Source: an uncultured Porphyromonadaceae bacterium
GTDB taxonomy: Bacteria > Bacteroidota > Bacteroidia > Bacteroidales > Porphyromonadaceae
Direction: 5' to 3'
Length of the DNA stretch: 64,000 nucleotides
Assembly: GCA_947253625.1 (NCBI GenBank)
Contig: CAMYAB010000005.1
Span: 20,566 to 84,565, forward strand
Below the pieces are notes generated by a model. That model saw only the letters and a list, made by a program, of their open reading frames with translations, was not told where the DNA came from and ran no database searches. Below are positions 35,158-43,566 of the stretch, one piece after another (position 1 is the first letter of the stretch; every line of letters begins with the position of its first letter). Position numbers and translations under genes: made by a program.

Positions 35158-35280
35158 TGGTATTGTGTTGTTGTGTTACTCAAAAAATCCAATTCGCCGG
35201 CACGAGAGGGTCACGCTCTGCTGTGTGCAGTTGCCACGAATTTGTTTTTCCCATCACACCTTAGCTTTATCACTTGTGTG

Positions 35281-35877
35281 TCAGGCTTCGGTTGACTCCT
35301 CTTGCTCCTCAGCGACCACCTCGGTCTCCTCGGTGGCTTCTTCGCCATCGGTGGCGAGCTGGCGTGCACGCTCAGCTTGGTGTGCCTCTTCTTCAGCCTT
35401 GGCGGCTGCCTTGGCGGCTGCGATCTCAGCTGCGTTTTCGGACACGACGATCAGGGGGATCTCCACGGTCACATCCTTGTGAAAACGCACACGAGCCACA
35501 TACTCACCTACCTCCTTGATACCACCGGCGATGAGCAACATCTTGCGGTTGACATCGTGTCCCTGTGCCTCTAGGGCATCGGCCACCATGGTGGGGGTTA
35601 CGGAGCCGTAGATACGACCGGTGTTGCTGGTCTTTACGCTCAGCTCTACCTTTACGTCCTTGAGTTTTGCTGCCTGCTCTTGTGCTTTGGCAAGCAGAGC
35701 GGCGAGCTTGTGTGCTTGCTGGCGTTGGTCCTCAGCGAGTTGCCTCAGGGCTGAATCGCTGGCAATGACTGCCTTGCCTTGCGGGATTAGAAAGTTGCGT
35801 CCATACCCGGCTTTCACCTCAACCACTTCGTCTTTGAAGCCTAGGTTGGGCATATCTTCTTTCAAAATAACTTTCAT
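35281..35877 (-). CDS. rplI: Ribosomal protein bL9 with acidic tail
   Basis: The 198-residue protein begins MKVILKEDMPNLGFKDEVVEVKAGYGRNFLIPQGKA, the N-terminal bL9 domain, then the long helix and the C-terminal domain (TGRIYGSVTPTMVADAL). About 45 extra residues at the end are rich in A and E (EEAHQAERARQLATDGEEATEETEVVAEEQEE). bL9 stalks out from L1 and limits frameshifting. It is last in the rpsF-rpsR-rplI unit. Confidence 0.97.
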   Translation of the reverse strand: MKVILKEDMPNLGFKDEVVEVKAGYGRNFLIPQGKAVIASDSALRQLAEDQRQQAHKLAALLAKAQEQAAKLKDVKVELSVKTSNTGRIYGSVTPTMVADALEAQGHDVNRKMLLIAGGIKEVGEYVARVRFHKDVTVEIPLIVVSENAAEIAAAKAAAKAEEEAHQAERARQLATDGEEATEETEVVAEEQEESTEA

Positions 35878-35935
35878 ATTCTGTCTCCTTTTGTTTTTGC
35901 TATGATTCTATACTACTACCGACTTGTCCGGACCA

Positions 35936-36199
35936 CTAGTCCATCAGGTCAGTCACGTAGGGCAACAGTGCCAGATGGCGCGCACGCTTGACTGCTTGTG
36001 CCACACGGCGTTGGAACTTCAGCGAGTTGCCCGTAATACGACGAGGAAGGAGCTTGCCCTGCTCGTTGAGGAACTTTTTCAAAAACTCGGGATCCTTGTA
36101 GTCCACGTACTTGATGCCTGCCTTCTTGAAGCGGCAGTACTTCTTTGGCTGGTTGATAGGCCCTCTGAAGCGTCTGGATTTCGTATTCTTTATTGCCAT
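35936..36199 (-). CDS. rpsR: Ribosomal protein bS18
   Basis: The 87-residue protein has INQPKKYCRFKKAGIKYVDYKDPEFLKKFLNEQGKLLPRRITG and ends KRARHLALLPYVTDLMD, as in bS18. It binds the 30S platform together with bS6. It lies 10 bp after rpsF. Confidence 0.98.
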   Translation of the reverse strand: MAIKNTKSRRFRGPINQPKKYCRFKKAGIKYVDYKDPEFLKKFLNEQGKLLPRRITGNSLKFQRRVAQAVKRARHLALLPYVTDLMD

Positions 36200-36209
36200 G
36201 GTCTCTTAC

Positions 36210-36620
36210 TTAGTTTTCTTCCGTGTTTTCTACTTCATTGCTCTCCTCTGCCTTTTGCTCGGTCTCCGGGGCAACAGTTGCCGGTTTTTCGGAACGGAGA
36301 CGGCGACGCTTCTCAGCGTACTCGTGGGCATACTTGTCCTGCTTGAAAGTCAGGAAGCGAATAACATGCTCGTCACGACGGAAGTTGACCTCCAACGTGT
36401 CTACAAAGTTTGACTCTGCATCAAACTCTACAAATACATAGTAGCCGGTAGACAGGCGTTGGATAGGATAAGCGAGCTTGCGCTGGCCCCACTCCTCCTT
36501 ATTCACGACCACACCACCGTTGTCGGTGATCAGGGTAGTGAACTTGTCTACCGTTTCCTTTGTCTGATCAGCAGACAAAACGGGAGTTAGAATGAAAACG
36601 GTTTCGTAGTGATTCATCAT
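36210..36620 (-). CDS. rpsF: Ribosomal protein bS6 with acidic tail
   Basis: From the paired ATG codons at 36620/36617 the protein begins MMNHYETVFILTPVLSADQ, the usual bS6 N-terminus. The frame is open to 36686, but those codons are in the leader. YVFVEFDAESNFVDTLEVNFRRDEHVIRF is family sequence. The last 30 residues are acidic and low in complexity (PETEQKAEESNEVENTEEN). bS6 pairs with bS18. Confidence 0.97.
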   Translation of the reverse strand: MMNHYETVFILTPVLSADQTKETVDKFTTLITDNGGVVVNKEEWGQRKLAYPIQRLSTGYYVFVEFDAESNFVDTLEVNFRRDEHVIRFLTFKQDKYAHEYAEKRRRLRSEKPATVAPETEQKAEESNEVENTEEN

Positions 36621-36713
36621 CTGTTTGTTTGGTAAATAAATAAAATTATAGATGTTGTTGTCATCACAAATACACACCAAGAACACTCTGTATCGCCCTC
36701 ACCTCATCGGGAG

Positions 36714-36767
36714 AGACGGCACAAAAATGCTCCTGAGAGAGCGAACGATCCCCATAGGGAGCCGTCT
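36714..36767 (-). promoter_or_regulatory. Candidate structured leader of the rpsF operon
   Basis: In the roughly 150-nt leader between the promoter box at 36778 and rpsF, the sequences AGACGGC and GCCGTCT (36714-36720 and 36761-36767) are perfect complements, enclosing an inner hairpin (TCCC/GGGA). Many bacteria have an rpsF leader RNA bound by bS6:bS18 for feedback control. The motif match here is by position and pairing only. Confidence 0.35.
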
Positions 36768-36777
36768 TTCTCACCGG

Positions 36778-36785
36778 CAAAGATA
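36778..36785 (-). promoter_or_regulatory. Predicted -7 box of the rpsF-rpsR-rplI operon
   Basis: The minus strand reads TATCTTTG, a full TAnnTTTG match. The -33 position carries TTTC. It would give a leader of about 150 nt. Confidence 0.6.
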
Positions 36786-36828
36786 CCAAAACTTTCTATT
36801 TTGGGAAACCAGGCCTTGCAAAACGACG

Positions 36829-36882
36829 AAGCCCCGGGGCGTCTCCTTGATCAGGAGATGCCTCGGGGCTTGAGTTTTTTTT
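36829..36882 (+). terminator. Strong hairpin after the THUMP methyltransferase, T run on the plus strand
   Basis: Arms AAGCCCCGGGGCGTCTCC and GGAGATGCCTCGGGGCTT pair with two mismatches. On the plus strand GAGTTTTTTTT follows; on the minus strand only CGTCGTTTTG follows. The gene that needs it is on the minus strand, so it may work in both directions or protect against antisense transcripts. Confidence 0.65.
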
Positions 36883-36909
36883 AGGGGACAGTGGACCGGC
36901 CGACCGGGG

Positions 36910-38214
36910 TCACTGCTTTTGGCGGTAGGTCTTGCGGGCGCGCCTAAAATCTTCGCGCTCTTCCCGCTTGCGCATGCGGTACTCCCGCTTTCGTTGCCAG
37001 ACACCCTGCTCGGTCTGCTCTTGCACGTAGTCGTTGCGTTTACCGGCAAAAAGCTCATACCCTCTCAGCTCACACTCGAGAGAGCCATTGTAGAGTGTCT
37101 CTTTGTGAAACTGCTTTAGGCCTATTGCGTTGAACCCCTCCTCTATGTTTGAAGAGATGATCCAAGCATTCCATCCGGTGAATGTGTGCTTGAGGGTGGT
37201 GCCTATATTTTTGTACAGCTCCTCCAGTGCGTCCGGTCGCAGTCGCTCACCATAGGGAGGATTGGTCACGAGCAGCCCGGTCTCTGAGGGCTTGAGTGCC
37301 TCGGTGTAGTCCTCTATCTTTCGGACTGCCAACTCGACGTATCGGTCCACTCCCGCTTTGCGCACATTGCCACGGGACATGGCGATCGCTTTGGGGTTGC
37401 TGTCGGAGCCGTAGATCTTGTACTCGAAGCGTCGCTCCTCCCAATCTTCCATCACCTCACTGAATAGCTCGCTGTCGTAGTTGCTCCACCGCTCAAAAGC
37501 AAAGCTCTCACGGAAAAGTCCCGGTGGGATATTCGCCGCTATCAGAGCCGCCTCTACAAGAAAGGTTCCACTCCCGCACATAGGATCTAGGAAGTTGGAC
37601 TGACCCTGCCAGCCTGCGCGGAGCAGAATCCCGGCAGCTAGGACTTCGTTGATGGGGGCCTCGGTCTGGCTAAGCCTGTAGCCCCGCTTGTGCAAGCTTT
37701 CGCCGGATGCGTCCAAGGCTATGGTCACTCGCTCGTCGGCAATGTGTACATGAAAGCAGAGGTCAGGGTCGGTCACCGAAACGTTGGGCCGACGTTGCTC
37801 GCGATCCCTGAAGTAGTCTGCGATGGCGTCTTTCACACGATAGGCTACAAACTTGCTGTGCGTGAAGGTCGCTGAGTAAACCACTGTATCCACAGCAAAT
37901 GTATCTTTTGGCCGGAAATACTGTGACCAGTTGACTTTGTGGTACAGATGGTCGTAGATTTCGTCGGGGTTTTTGGCATCGAACTGATCGATCGGCACCA
38001 GTATCCTCAGCGCAGTCCGTAAAAAAACATTTGCCTTGTATAGGGTTCGCAACGTGCCACTAAAGGCTACCATTCGCCGTCCGGGTTGGATATCTGTGGC
38101 TCCGATCGTACGGAGCTCTTCTGCCAAGATATCCTCTAGTCCGAAGAGGGTCTTGGCAAGCATGGTAAAGGGTTTCTCTCCGGTCATGGGGCTAGTAGGT
38201 GCGGCAGTTGTCAT
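36910..38214 (-). CDS. THUMP-domain class I SAM-dependent rRNA methyltransferase (RlmL N-terminal-half type)
   Basis: The 434-residue protein has a THUMP RNA-binding region in the first 170 residues (TLFGLEDILAEELRTIGATDIQPGRRMVAF) and a methyltransferase domain with motif I FLDPMCGSGTFLVEAALIA and catalytic motif IV LLVTNPPYGERL. NPPY is typical of N-methylation of guanine, as by RlmL/YcbY on 23S rRNA G2445. Only the N-terminal half of the E. coli fusion is present. A very basic tail (KREYRMRKREEREDFRRARKTYRQKQ) ends it. A -7 box lies 35 bp before the start. Confidence 0.9.
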   Translation of the reverse strand: MTTAAPTSPMTGEKPFTMLAKTLFGLEDILAEELRTIGATDIQPGRRMVAFSGTLRTLYKANVFLRTALRILVPIDQFDAKNPDEIYDHLYHKVNWSQYFRPKDTFAVDTVVYSATFTHSKFVAYRVKDAIADYFRDREQRRPNVSVTDPDLCFHVHIADERVTIALDASGESLHKRGYRLSQTEAPINEVLAAGILLRAGWQGQSNFLDPMCGSGTFLVEAALIAANIPPGLFRESFAFERWSNYDSELFSEVMEDWEERRFEYKIYGSDSNPKAIAMSRGNVRKAGVDRYVELAVRKIEDYTEALKPSETGLLVTNPPYGERLRPDALEELYKNIGTTLKHTFTGWNAWIISSNIEEGFNAIGLKQFHKETLYNGSLECELRGYELFAGKRNDYVQEQTEQGVWQRKREYRMRKREEREDFRRARKTYRQKQ

Positions 38215-38248
38215 TGGTTGTGAGGGTTTATTTGTTTTTGTTTGGTGG

Positions 38249-38256
38249 CAAATTTA
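38249..38256 (-). promoter_or_regulatory. Predicted -7 box of the THUMP methyltransferase gene
   Basis: The minus strand reads TAAATTTG, a full TAnnTTTG match about 35 bp before the start codon. The -33 region is not recognisable. Confidence 0.45.
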
Positions 38257-38293
38257 CTACTTTTTTAGCAATCCGGTGGTGCTTCTCGACCGT

Positions 38294-39523
38294 TTATTTC
38301 CCAGCTCTAAGCGGGTGAAAGTCGGTCATGACAGAGGCGGGGGGGCGACCGTTGAGGTAGGCTTCTTTCATGAAGTCCATATATGGGGCAACGTGCCGAA
38401 AGTAGCGGAAATACCCCGAGCAGAGATAATTGTGCCCAGGATTACCGTATTCGTCGCAAGCGAAGCGGTTTTTGGGACACTCACCCCAGCAGGCAAAAAG
38501 ATACTCACACTCGCGACACTGGCGTGGCAGAGTGTCGAATTTGTCTCTGCCAAACTTTTGTTGACGCTCGCTGTACATCATCTCCACAAGTGTCTTGGAG
38601 CGGATGTTGCCTAGCTTATACTCGGGAAAGACAAAGTGGTCGCAACTGTAGACATCGCCATTGTGCTCCATCACCCCAGCATGTCCGCAGTACTGCGCCA
38701 TGGAGCATACCCCGGGAGTGACTCCGACCCAATTGGCGAGGGTGGCATCGAACAGCTGGATATAGTAGGTGCCGACATCGGACTTGACCCACTCGTCGAA
38801 TACCCCGATGAGAAAATCGCCCCACTGCTCGGGGGTAACGGAAAAGGGGGTGAGCTCGCCTTTTTCTGACACATGCGCCAGCTTGGTCCCATCGGGGTGG
38901 GCTGTCGTGCGCTCCACTATGGGCGTAAACTGTATATAGTGGCACTCTATCTCCTTGAAGAACTGATAAAAAGAAACCGGGTCCCCGACATTGATGTCGT
39001 TGACCACGGCAAGTGCATTGTATTCGACTCCATACTTTTTGAGTAAGTTGATAGCCCTGAGTACTCTGTGATGGGTGGGTTGTCCGGTGGGGGTCTGGCG
39101 ATAAGCGTCGTGTGCCGCTTTGCCTCCGTCTATGGAGATCCCGACGAGGAAGTTGTTTTTCCTAAAAAACTCGCACCAGGTGTCATTGAGGAGTAGGCCA
39201 TTGGTTTGTATAGCGTTGTCGATGCGCCTGCCTCCGGCATACCGGCGTTGCAACTCAAGGGCTTTTTGGTAAAAGGCAAGGGGGCGCATGAGTGCCTCAC
39301 CTCCATGCCATGTAAAGAGGACCTCCGGAGTTGTCTGGCTGGTGATGTACTCACGCACATATCGCTCCAGGAGGTCGTCACTCATGATCTGGTGAGCAGC
39401 CCGACCATCAAAGAGGTTGGACTTTTCGAGATAGTAGCAGTAGGTGCAGGCTAGGTTGCAGTAGGATCCGGCCGGCTTGGCCATCACGTAGAGTGGTCGA
39501 GCAAATGGTAATCCTATACTCAT
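38294..39523 (-). CDS. Anaerobic sulfatase-maturase-type radical SAM enzyme
   Basis: The 409-residue protein has the radical SAM cluster motif CNLACTYC (C22, C26, C29), binding a 4Fe-4S cluster that cleaves SAM. Its C-terminal SPASM region holds further cysteines (CSMAQYCGHAG, YSCDHFVFPEYKLGNI, CRECEYLFACWGECPKNRFAC, YLCSGYFRYF). This matches anSME, which converts a Cys or Ser of sulfatases into formylglycine. No sulfatase gene lies in the window, so its client would be elsewhere or it may modify another peptide. It follows radA by 18 bp and probably shares its transcript. Confidence 0.9.
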   Translation of the reverse strand: MSIGLPFARPLYVMAKPAGSYCNLACTYCYYLEKSNLFDGRAAHQIMSDDLLERYVREYITSQTTPEVLFTWHGGEALMRPLAFYQKALELQRRYAGGRRIDNAIQTNGLLLNDTWCEFFRKNNFLVGISIDGGKAAHDAYRQTPTGQPTHHRVLRAINLLKKYGVEYNALAVVNDINVGDPVSFYQFFKEIECHYIQFTPIVERTTAHPDGTKLAHVSEKGELTPFSVTPEQWGDFLIGVFDEWVKSDVGTYYIQLFDATLANWVGVTPGVCSMAQYCGHAGVMEHNGDVYSCDHFVFPEYKLGNIRSKTLVEMMYSERQQKFGRDKFDTLPRQCRECEYLFACWGECPKNRFACDEYGNPGHNYLCSGYFRYFRHVAPYMDFMKEAYLNGRPPASVMTDFHPLRAGK

Positions 39524-39541
39524 ATCAACAGAACACTCCGG

Positions 39542-40924
39542 CTAGGATCTAAAAAGGAGACGAAAAGCCTCGTCCACTCGACTGACCGGTAGGACTTGGA
39601 TAGGAAACTCAGATAGATCTAGGCCTTTGATATTGTCGGCGGGGAGAATAATGGTCTGAAACCCGATCTTGGCCGCTTCTTTGATCCGTGGCAGGATATG
39701 CGAGACAGCTCGCACCTCGCCACTCAAGCCCACCTCTCCCGTTATGCAGACATTTCTAGAAATTGGGATATCCAGGCTAGAGGAAAGCACGGCACTCAGC
39801 ACAGCTAGGTCAATAGCTGTATCCGAGACATAAAGGCCTCCGGCAATATTGAGGAAGACATCCTTCTGGATCAGCTTGAAGTTGGCACGCTTTTCCAGCA
39901 CCGCCAAGAGCATATTGGCACGTCGCAGATCACAGCCGGTACTTGAGCGTTGCGGTGTACCGTAAACGGCAGAGCTGACCAATGCTTGTACCTCGAGCAG
40001 GAGTGGACGCTGTCCCTCCACACTGACCCCAATACAGATACCACTGAGGGAGGAGTCATTTCCGGTCAGGAGCATCTCGGAAGGATTGACCACCTGGCGG
40101 AGCCCGTCGCGGAGCATTTCGTAGAGTCCTATCTCTGAGGTGTTGCCAAATCGGTTTTTCATAGCCCGAAGGATGCGGTACTGGTGATTTTGATCACCCT
40201 CAAACCGTAGCACCGTATCGACCAAGTGCTCCATTATCTTGGGACCGGCAATGGAGCCATCCTTAGTGATATGTCCGACAATAATGACCGGGATATCGTA
40301 CTCTTTGGCAAAGGTAAGCATCTGAGCTGTGCACTCCCGCACTTGGCTGGGGCTACCTGGCGAGGATTCGGAGCGGGAGCTCTGCATGGTCTGAATGGAG
40401 TCAATGACCAAAAGGTCGGGAAGGACCTCCATGGCGGTCTCGAGGATTACATCCATCTGGGTCTCACTATATAGTAGACAATGATCTACCCGGTCGGCAT
40501 CAATCAATCGCTCTGCGCGTAGCCGTATCTGCCCCGGACTCTCCTCCCCACTGACATAGAGGGTCTTCAGCTCGGGGTTACGCACTACGCTTTGCAGGAT
40601 TAGTGTACTCTTGCCTATACCGGGTTCGCCTCCGATCAGGACCAAAGAGCCCTTGACCAATCCTCCGCCCAGTACACGATTCAGCTCTCCATCCTTCAGA
40701 TCCATTCTGGGAGCCGAGTCACCCGATACTTCGGATAGCGGAGTGGGATAGTTGTCTGTTGCCAAGCGATCTTTTCGGATACGGACACCAGGTTCATCGG
40801 GTCCCACCTTGTACTCTTTCAGGGTATTCCATTCGCCACAGGTCGGGCATTTTCCGGACCACTTGGGAAAGTCTGCACCGCATTCAGTACAGATATATAC
40901 GGTTTTTAGTTTACTTTTAGCCAT
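39542..40924 (-). CDS. radA: DNA repair protein RadA
   Basis: The 460-residue protein has the N-terminal zinc finger (CTECGADFPKWSGKCPTC, C12-C29), Walker A GGEPGIGKST, the RadA-specific KNRFG motif near residue 240 (KNRFGNTSEIGLYEM) and a C-terminal Lon-protease-like domain (ITGEVGLSGEVRAVSHILPRI). RadA is a hexameric helicase-like factor that extends heteroduplex during recombination. Its start overlaps the fkp stop by one base (TAATG), so the two are translationally linked. Confidence 0.97.
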   Translation of the reverse strand: MAKSKLKTVYICTECGADFPKWSGKCPTCGEWNTLKEYKVGPDEPGVRIRKDRLATDNYPTPLSEVSGDSAPRMDLKDGELNRVLGGGLVKGSLVLIGGEPGIGKSTLILQSVVRNPELKTLYVSGEESPGQIRLRAERLIDADRVDHCLLYSETQMDVILETAMEVLPDLLVIDSIQTMQSSRSESSPGSPSQVRECTAQMLTFAKEYDIPVIIVGHITKDGSIAGPKIMEHLVDTVLRFEGDQNHQYRILRAMKNRFGNTSEIGLYEMLRDGLRQVVNPSEMLLTGNDSSLSGICIGVSVEGQRPLLLEVQALVSSAVYGTPQRSSTGCDLRRANMLLAVLEKRANFKLIQKDVFLNIAGGLYVSDTAIDLAVLSAVLSSSLDIPISRNVCITGEVGLSGEVRAVSHILPRIKEAAKIGFQTIILPADNIKGLDLSEFPIQVLPVSRVDEAFRLLFRS

Positions 40925-43521
40925 TAGGATCGTGTTACGATGAGACCATCCTGAGACAGGTGCATATCCACCATTCTTGCCGTACTATTTGGGGTGTTTC
41001 CCTTGAGTTGTTTGCATATATACCGAGCTGCATCGGGGTCTTTGGCAACGATATACAGGAACCCTCCACCGCCGGCACCTGGGAGTTTATACCCTAGAGC
41101 ATAGTCCTTGATGCCTGAAATGATGGCCTCGATTTGAGGCGTGGTAGAGCCTTCATCCAGCTTTTTGTTGGCACTCCAGGACTCGGTCAATATACTACCA
41201 TAGGCGTCTAGATCATCCTTACCTATAGCATCAGCCATATCATATGCCAGTTGCTTGATTTGTCGGAGGTGAGCCAGAGTGTCGTGTTCATTGAGCATCA
41301 TACGCCGGACAATCCCGCCCAAGATACTTTTTGCCTGCCGTGTGAGCCCAGTATAGTAGAGCAGATGACACTCCGGGGTCCGAAAGACAGAGTCCGACAA
41401 CCACTGCATGCGTGGCTCCTGTTGTCCTTTCTCGGTCGTGATCAGCTTGACCCCGCCAAACACACCTCCCCATTGATCTTGCCAGCCACCACCACTCGTC
41501 AGCATTTGCTCCAAGAGTAGAGTCCGAGACGCCAGCGCCTCTTTCGTCCAGTGCAGTCCGAAATAGTTGCTGAGTGCGCCCAAAACCGTTGCACCCAAAA
41601 TAGAACTTGTTCCCAGCCCGGAGCCGGCCGGAACAGCCGACAGCAAGGTCACCTCCAGCCCGCCTCCTATTCGATCCAAGAGGTCCGGCATAGACTCGCC
41701 ACGACGATAAACACCACAGAGGCATAGCGCAGCCTTGGGGATGGAAAAAGGGTCACCCAGCCGGCGATACCACGTGAGTTGGTCAGGTGTCGTTATCATT
41801 TCGCGCAACCCCATATCGATGGAGTGCAAGATAATCTGCCCCGATGGATTGGGACGGACGTACACTTGCAGGGGTTCTTGCCCGTTGAGCGTGAGGGAAA
41901 AGTTGGTCACCGCCCCACCCTCATAGATGCAGTACGGTGGTGTGTCGCTCCACCCTCCGGCGAGGTCGATCCGCATTGGGGCACGGGCCCAAATGATCTG
42001 GTCAGAGTAGACATCCCGCCGAGGAGACGAAGTCGCACCGGTAGTGGAGGAGACCAATTCGCACAAATACTCATCCGCCTTTTTGGCCTCGTTTTCATCC
42101 CCCGTGAGAGCATGTCGCATGGCCGCATCCTGCATGCGGATCAGCAGAGGAGCCTCAGCAGGCAGCTGAGCCGGCACCTTACCAAGCAGTCGCCCCGCAA
42201 CCGAGAGATCCGAGTGGTACAGGACACTTCCCGCATAGTTGCGTTGCATGGCCACAAGGTTTTCCGACAAAAAAGCCATTCGCTGTCGCTCTACCCGTTC
42301 CCAGTCCACCTCTGCGGAGAGTTCGCAGGCCGCATAGCAGTCATTGGCGACCGCTTGCCCATCCATCACCGCCCGTAGGAGCTCCTCCAGCTCCTCCACC
42401 CTATCAATGTGAGGAAATATCGGTGTGGTATAGGGATCACAACTTTGGAGCCGCCCCAGATAGGTCTGATCCTTGAACGTATCCCCATATCCATACATCC
42501 GCACCACATATCCTCCACGCTTTACCGGGAGCACATCCAGGCAGATACCCGGCTCCAAGGTCAGCTCCAGATCACTCATCGGCAACCCTGTGACGACATT
42601 GTGGTCGGTGAGCCTTAGCCCCATAGGTATGTGGCTATTTTCCACCCATATGTGGTGATTTCGGTCATTGAGTGGTTGCTCCACTCGGGCATTTAGGGCA
42701 ATAGCCGATCCATGTCGTTTCCAGCGACCGGAGAGGATATCTCGCTGGTCGATCCTCCGATTTTGCAACTCCTGCGTACTCTCGACGAGGTCCGAAGTGC
42801 TTCCAAAGTGGTAAAATGTCGCCTCACCTATCGGGTACACCGCCACCTCTAGGTCGCTGTTCTGGGTGAGGAAGTCGGTATAGAGGTCTACATAGCCCGT
42901 CATGCCACGGAGCCTGTCGATTGCCCGTTGCGAGAGGAGCCACACCCCACTGTCAATCATCAGCAAGTGCTTTTTCCCGAGCGTCTCTAGTTCTTCGACA
43001 GTAGGCTTTTGGACCATTCCATCCAGTCTGTTTGGCTCATCCGGATGGCACAAAAAGACTCCATGCGCCGTCATCTTGGCGGCCGTACTCCACAGTCCCA
43101 CAAGCACCACATCGGCCTCCGGCATGTCGGGAAGTTTGTCGGGGAGTGCCAGGAGCACATCACCACTGGCGACCACCGCCACTGTTCGGTTTGGGGCTTT
43201 ACCTGCCAGCTGCGTTAGGTAGTCCTCCTGTAGCTCTATCAAGCGCTGAGTCACTCGTTGCCCCCTAGACCACTTCAGTACCGGCATCGGTAGTAGCACT
43301 TTACCATAGGAGGCATAGGCCGGCAGGCGACGACTTTCGCCACCTGCATTGATCACGAGACACCGCTCCCCGGAGGGGTGTTCATCCAGGAGGTACCTCA
43401 GCGCACCTCCACTTCCCACCTTTTGTCCGCAGGGGTCATGCCCGATGACATACCGTTTGTCCGGGTACAATGCCCTAAAATAGGACTCCGTGCCTTCGGG
43501 CAAGCTCACATATACATTCAT
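40924..43521 (-). CDS. fkp: Bifunctional fucokinase / GDP-fucose pyrophosphorylase
   Basis: The 865-residue protein joins two enzymes. The N-terminal part has the nucleotidyltransferase loop NAGGESRRLP (58-67) and SGVWLLSQRAIDRL. The C-terminal third is a GHMP kinase with RAPMRIDLAGGWSDTPPYC, the ATP loop PAGSGLGTSSILGA and KLPGAGGGGFLYIVA. Together they turn L-fucose and ATP, then GTP, into GDP-L-fucose for surface glycans, as in Bacteroides Fkp. It is shorter than B. fragilis Fkp (about 950 residues as I recall), mainly in the N-terminal half. No fucose uptake or glycosyltransferase genes lie nearby. Confidence 0.94.
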   Translation of the reverse strand: MNVYVSLPEGTESYFRALYPDKRYVIGHDPCGQKVGSGGALRYLLDEHPSGERCLVINAGGESRRLPAYASYGKVLLPMPVLKWSRGQRVTQRLIELQEDYLTQLAGKAPNRTVAVVASGDVLLALPDKLPDMPEADVVLVGLWSTAAKMTAHGVFLCHPDEPNRLDGMVQKPTVEELETLGKKHLLMIDSGVWLLSQRAIDRLRGMTGYVDLYTDFLTQNSDLEVAVYPIGEATFYHFGSTSDLVESTQELQNRRIDQRDILSGRWKRHGSAIALNARVEQPLNDRNHHIWVENSHIPMGLRLTDHNVVTGLPMSDLELTLEPGICLDVLPVKRGGYVVRMYGYGDTFKDQTYLGRLQSCDPYTTPIFPHIDRVEELEELLRAVMDGQAVANDCYAACELSAEVDWERVERQRMAFLSENLVAMQRNYAGSVLYHSDLSVAGRLLGKVPAQLPAEAPLLIRMQDAAMRHALTGDENEAKKADEYLCELVSSTTGATSSPRRDVYSDQIIWARAPMRIDLAGGWSDTPPYCIYEGGAVTNFSLTLNGQEPLQVYVRPNPSGQIILHSIDMGLREMITTPDQLTWYRRLGDPFSIPKAALCLCGVYRRGESMPDLLDRIGGGLEVTLLSAVPAGSGLGTSSILGATVLGALSNYFGLHWTKEALASRTLLLEQMLTSGGGWQDQWGGVFGGVKLITTEKGQQEPRMQWLSDSVFRTPECHLLYYTGLTRQAKSILGGIVRRMMLNEHDTLAHLRQIKQLAYDMADAIGKDDLDAYGSILTESWSANKKLDEGSTTPQIEAIISGIKDYALGYKLPGAGGGGFLYIVAKDPDAARYICKQLKGNTPNSTARMVDMHLSQDGLIVTRS

Positions 43522-43566
43522 CTCACTTGTTTTATGAAAGGGGGGCAGAGAGAGAGGATGAGGAGA

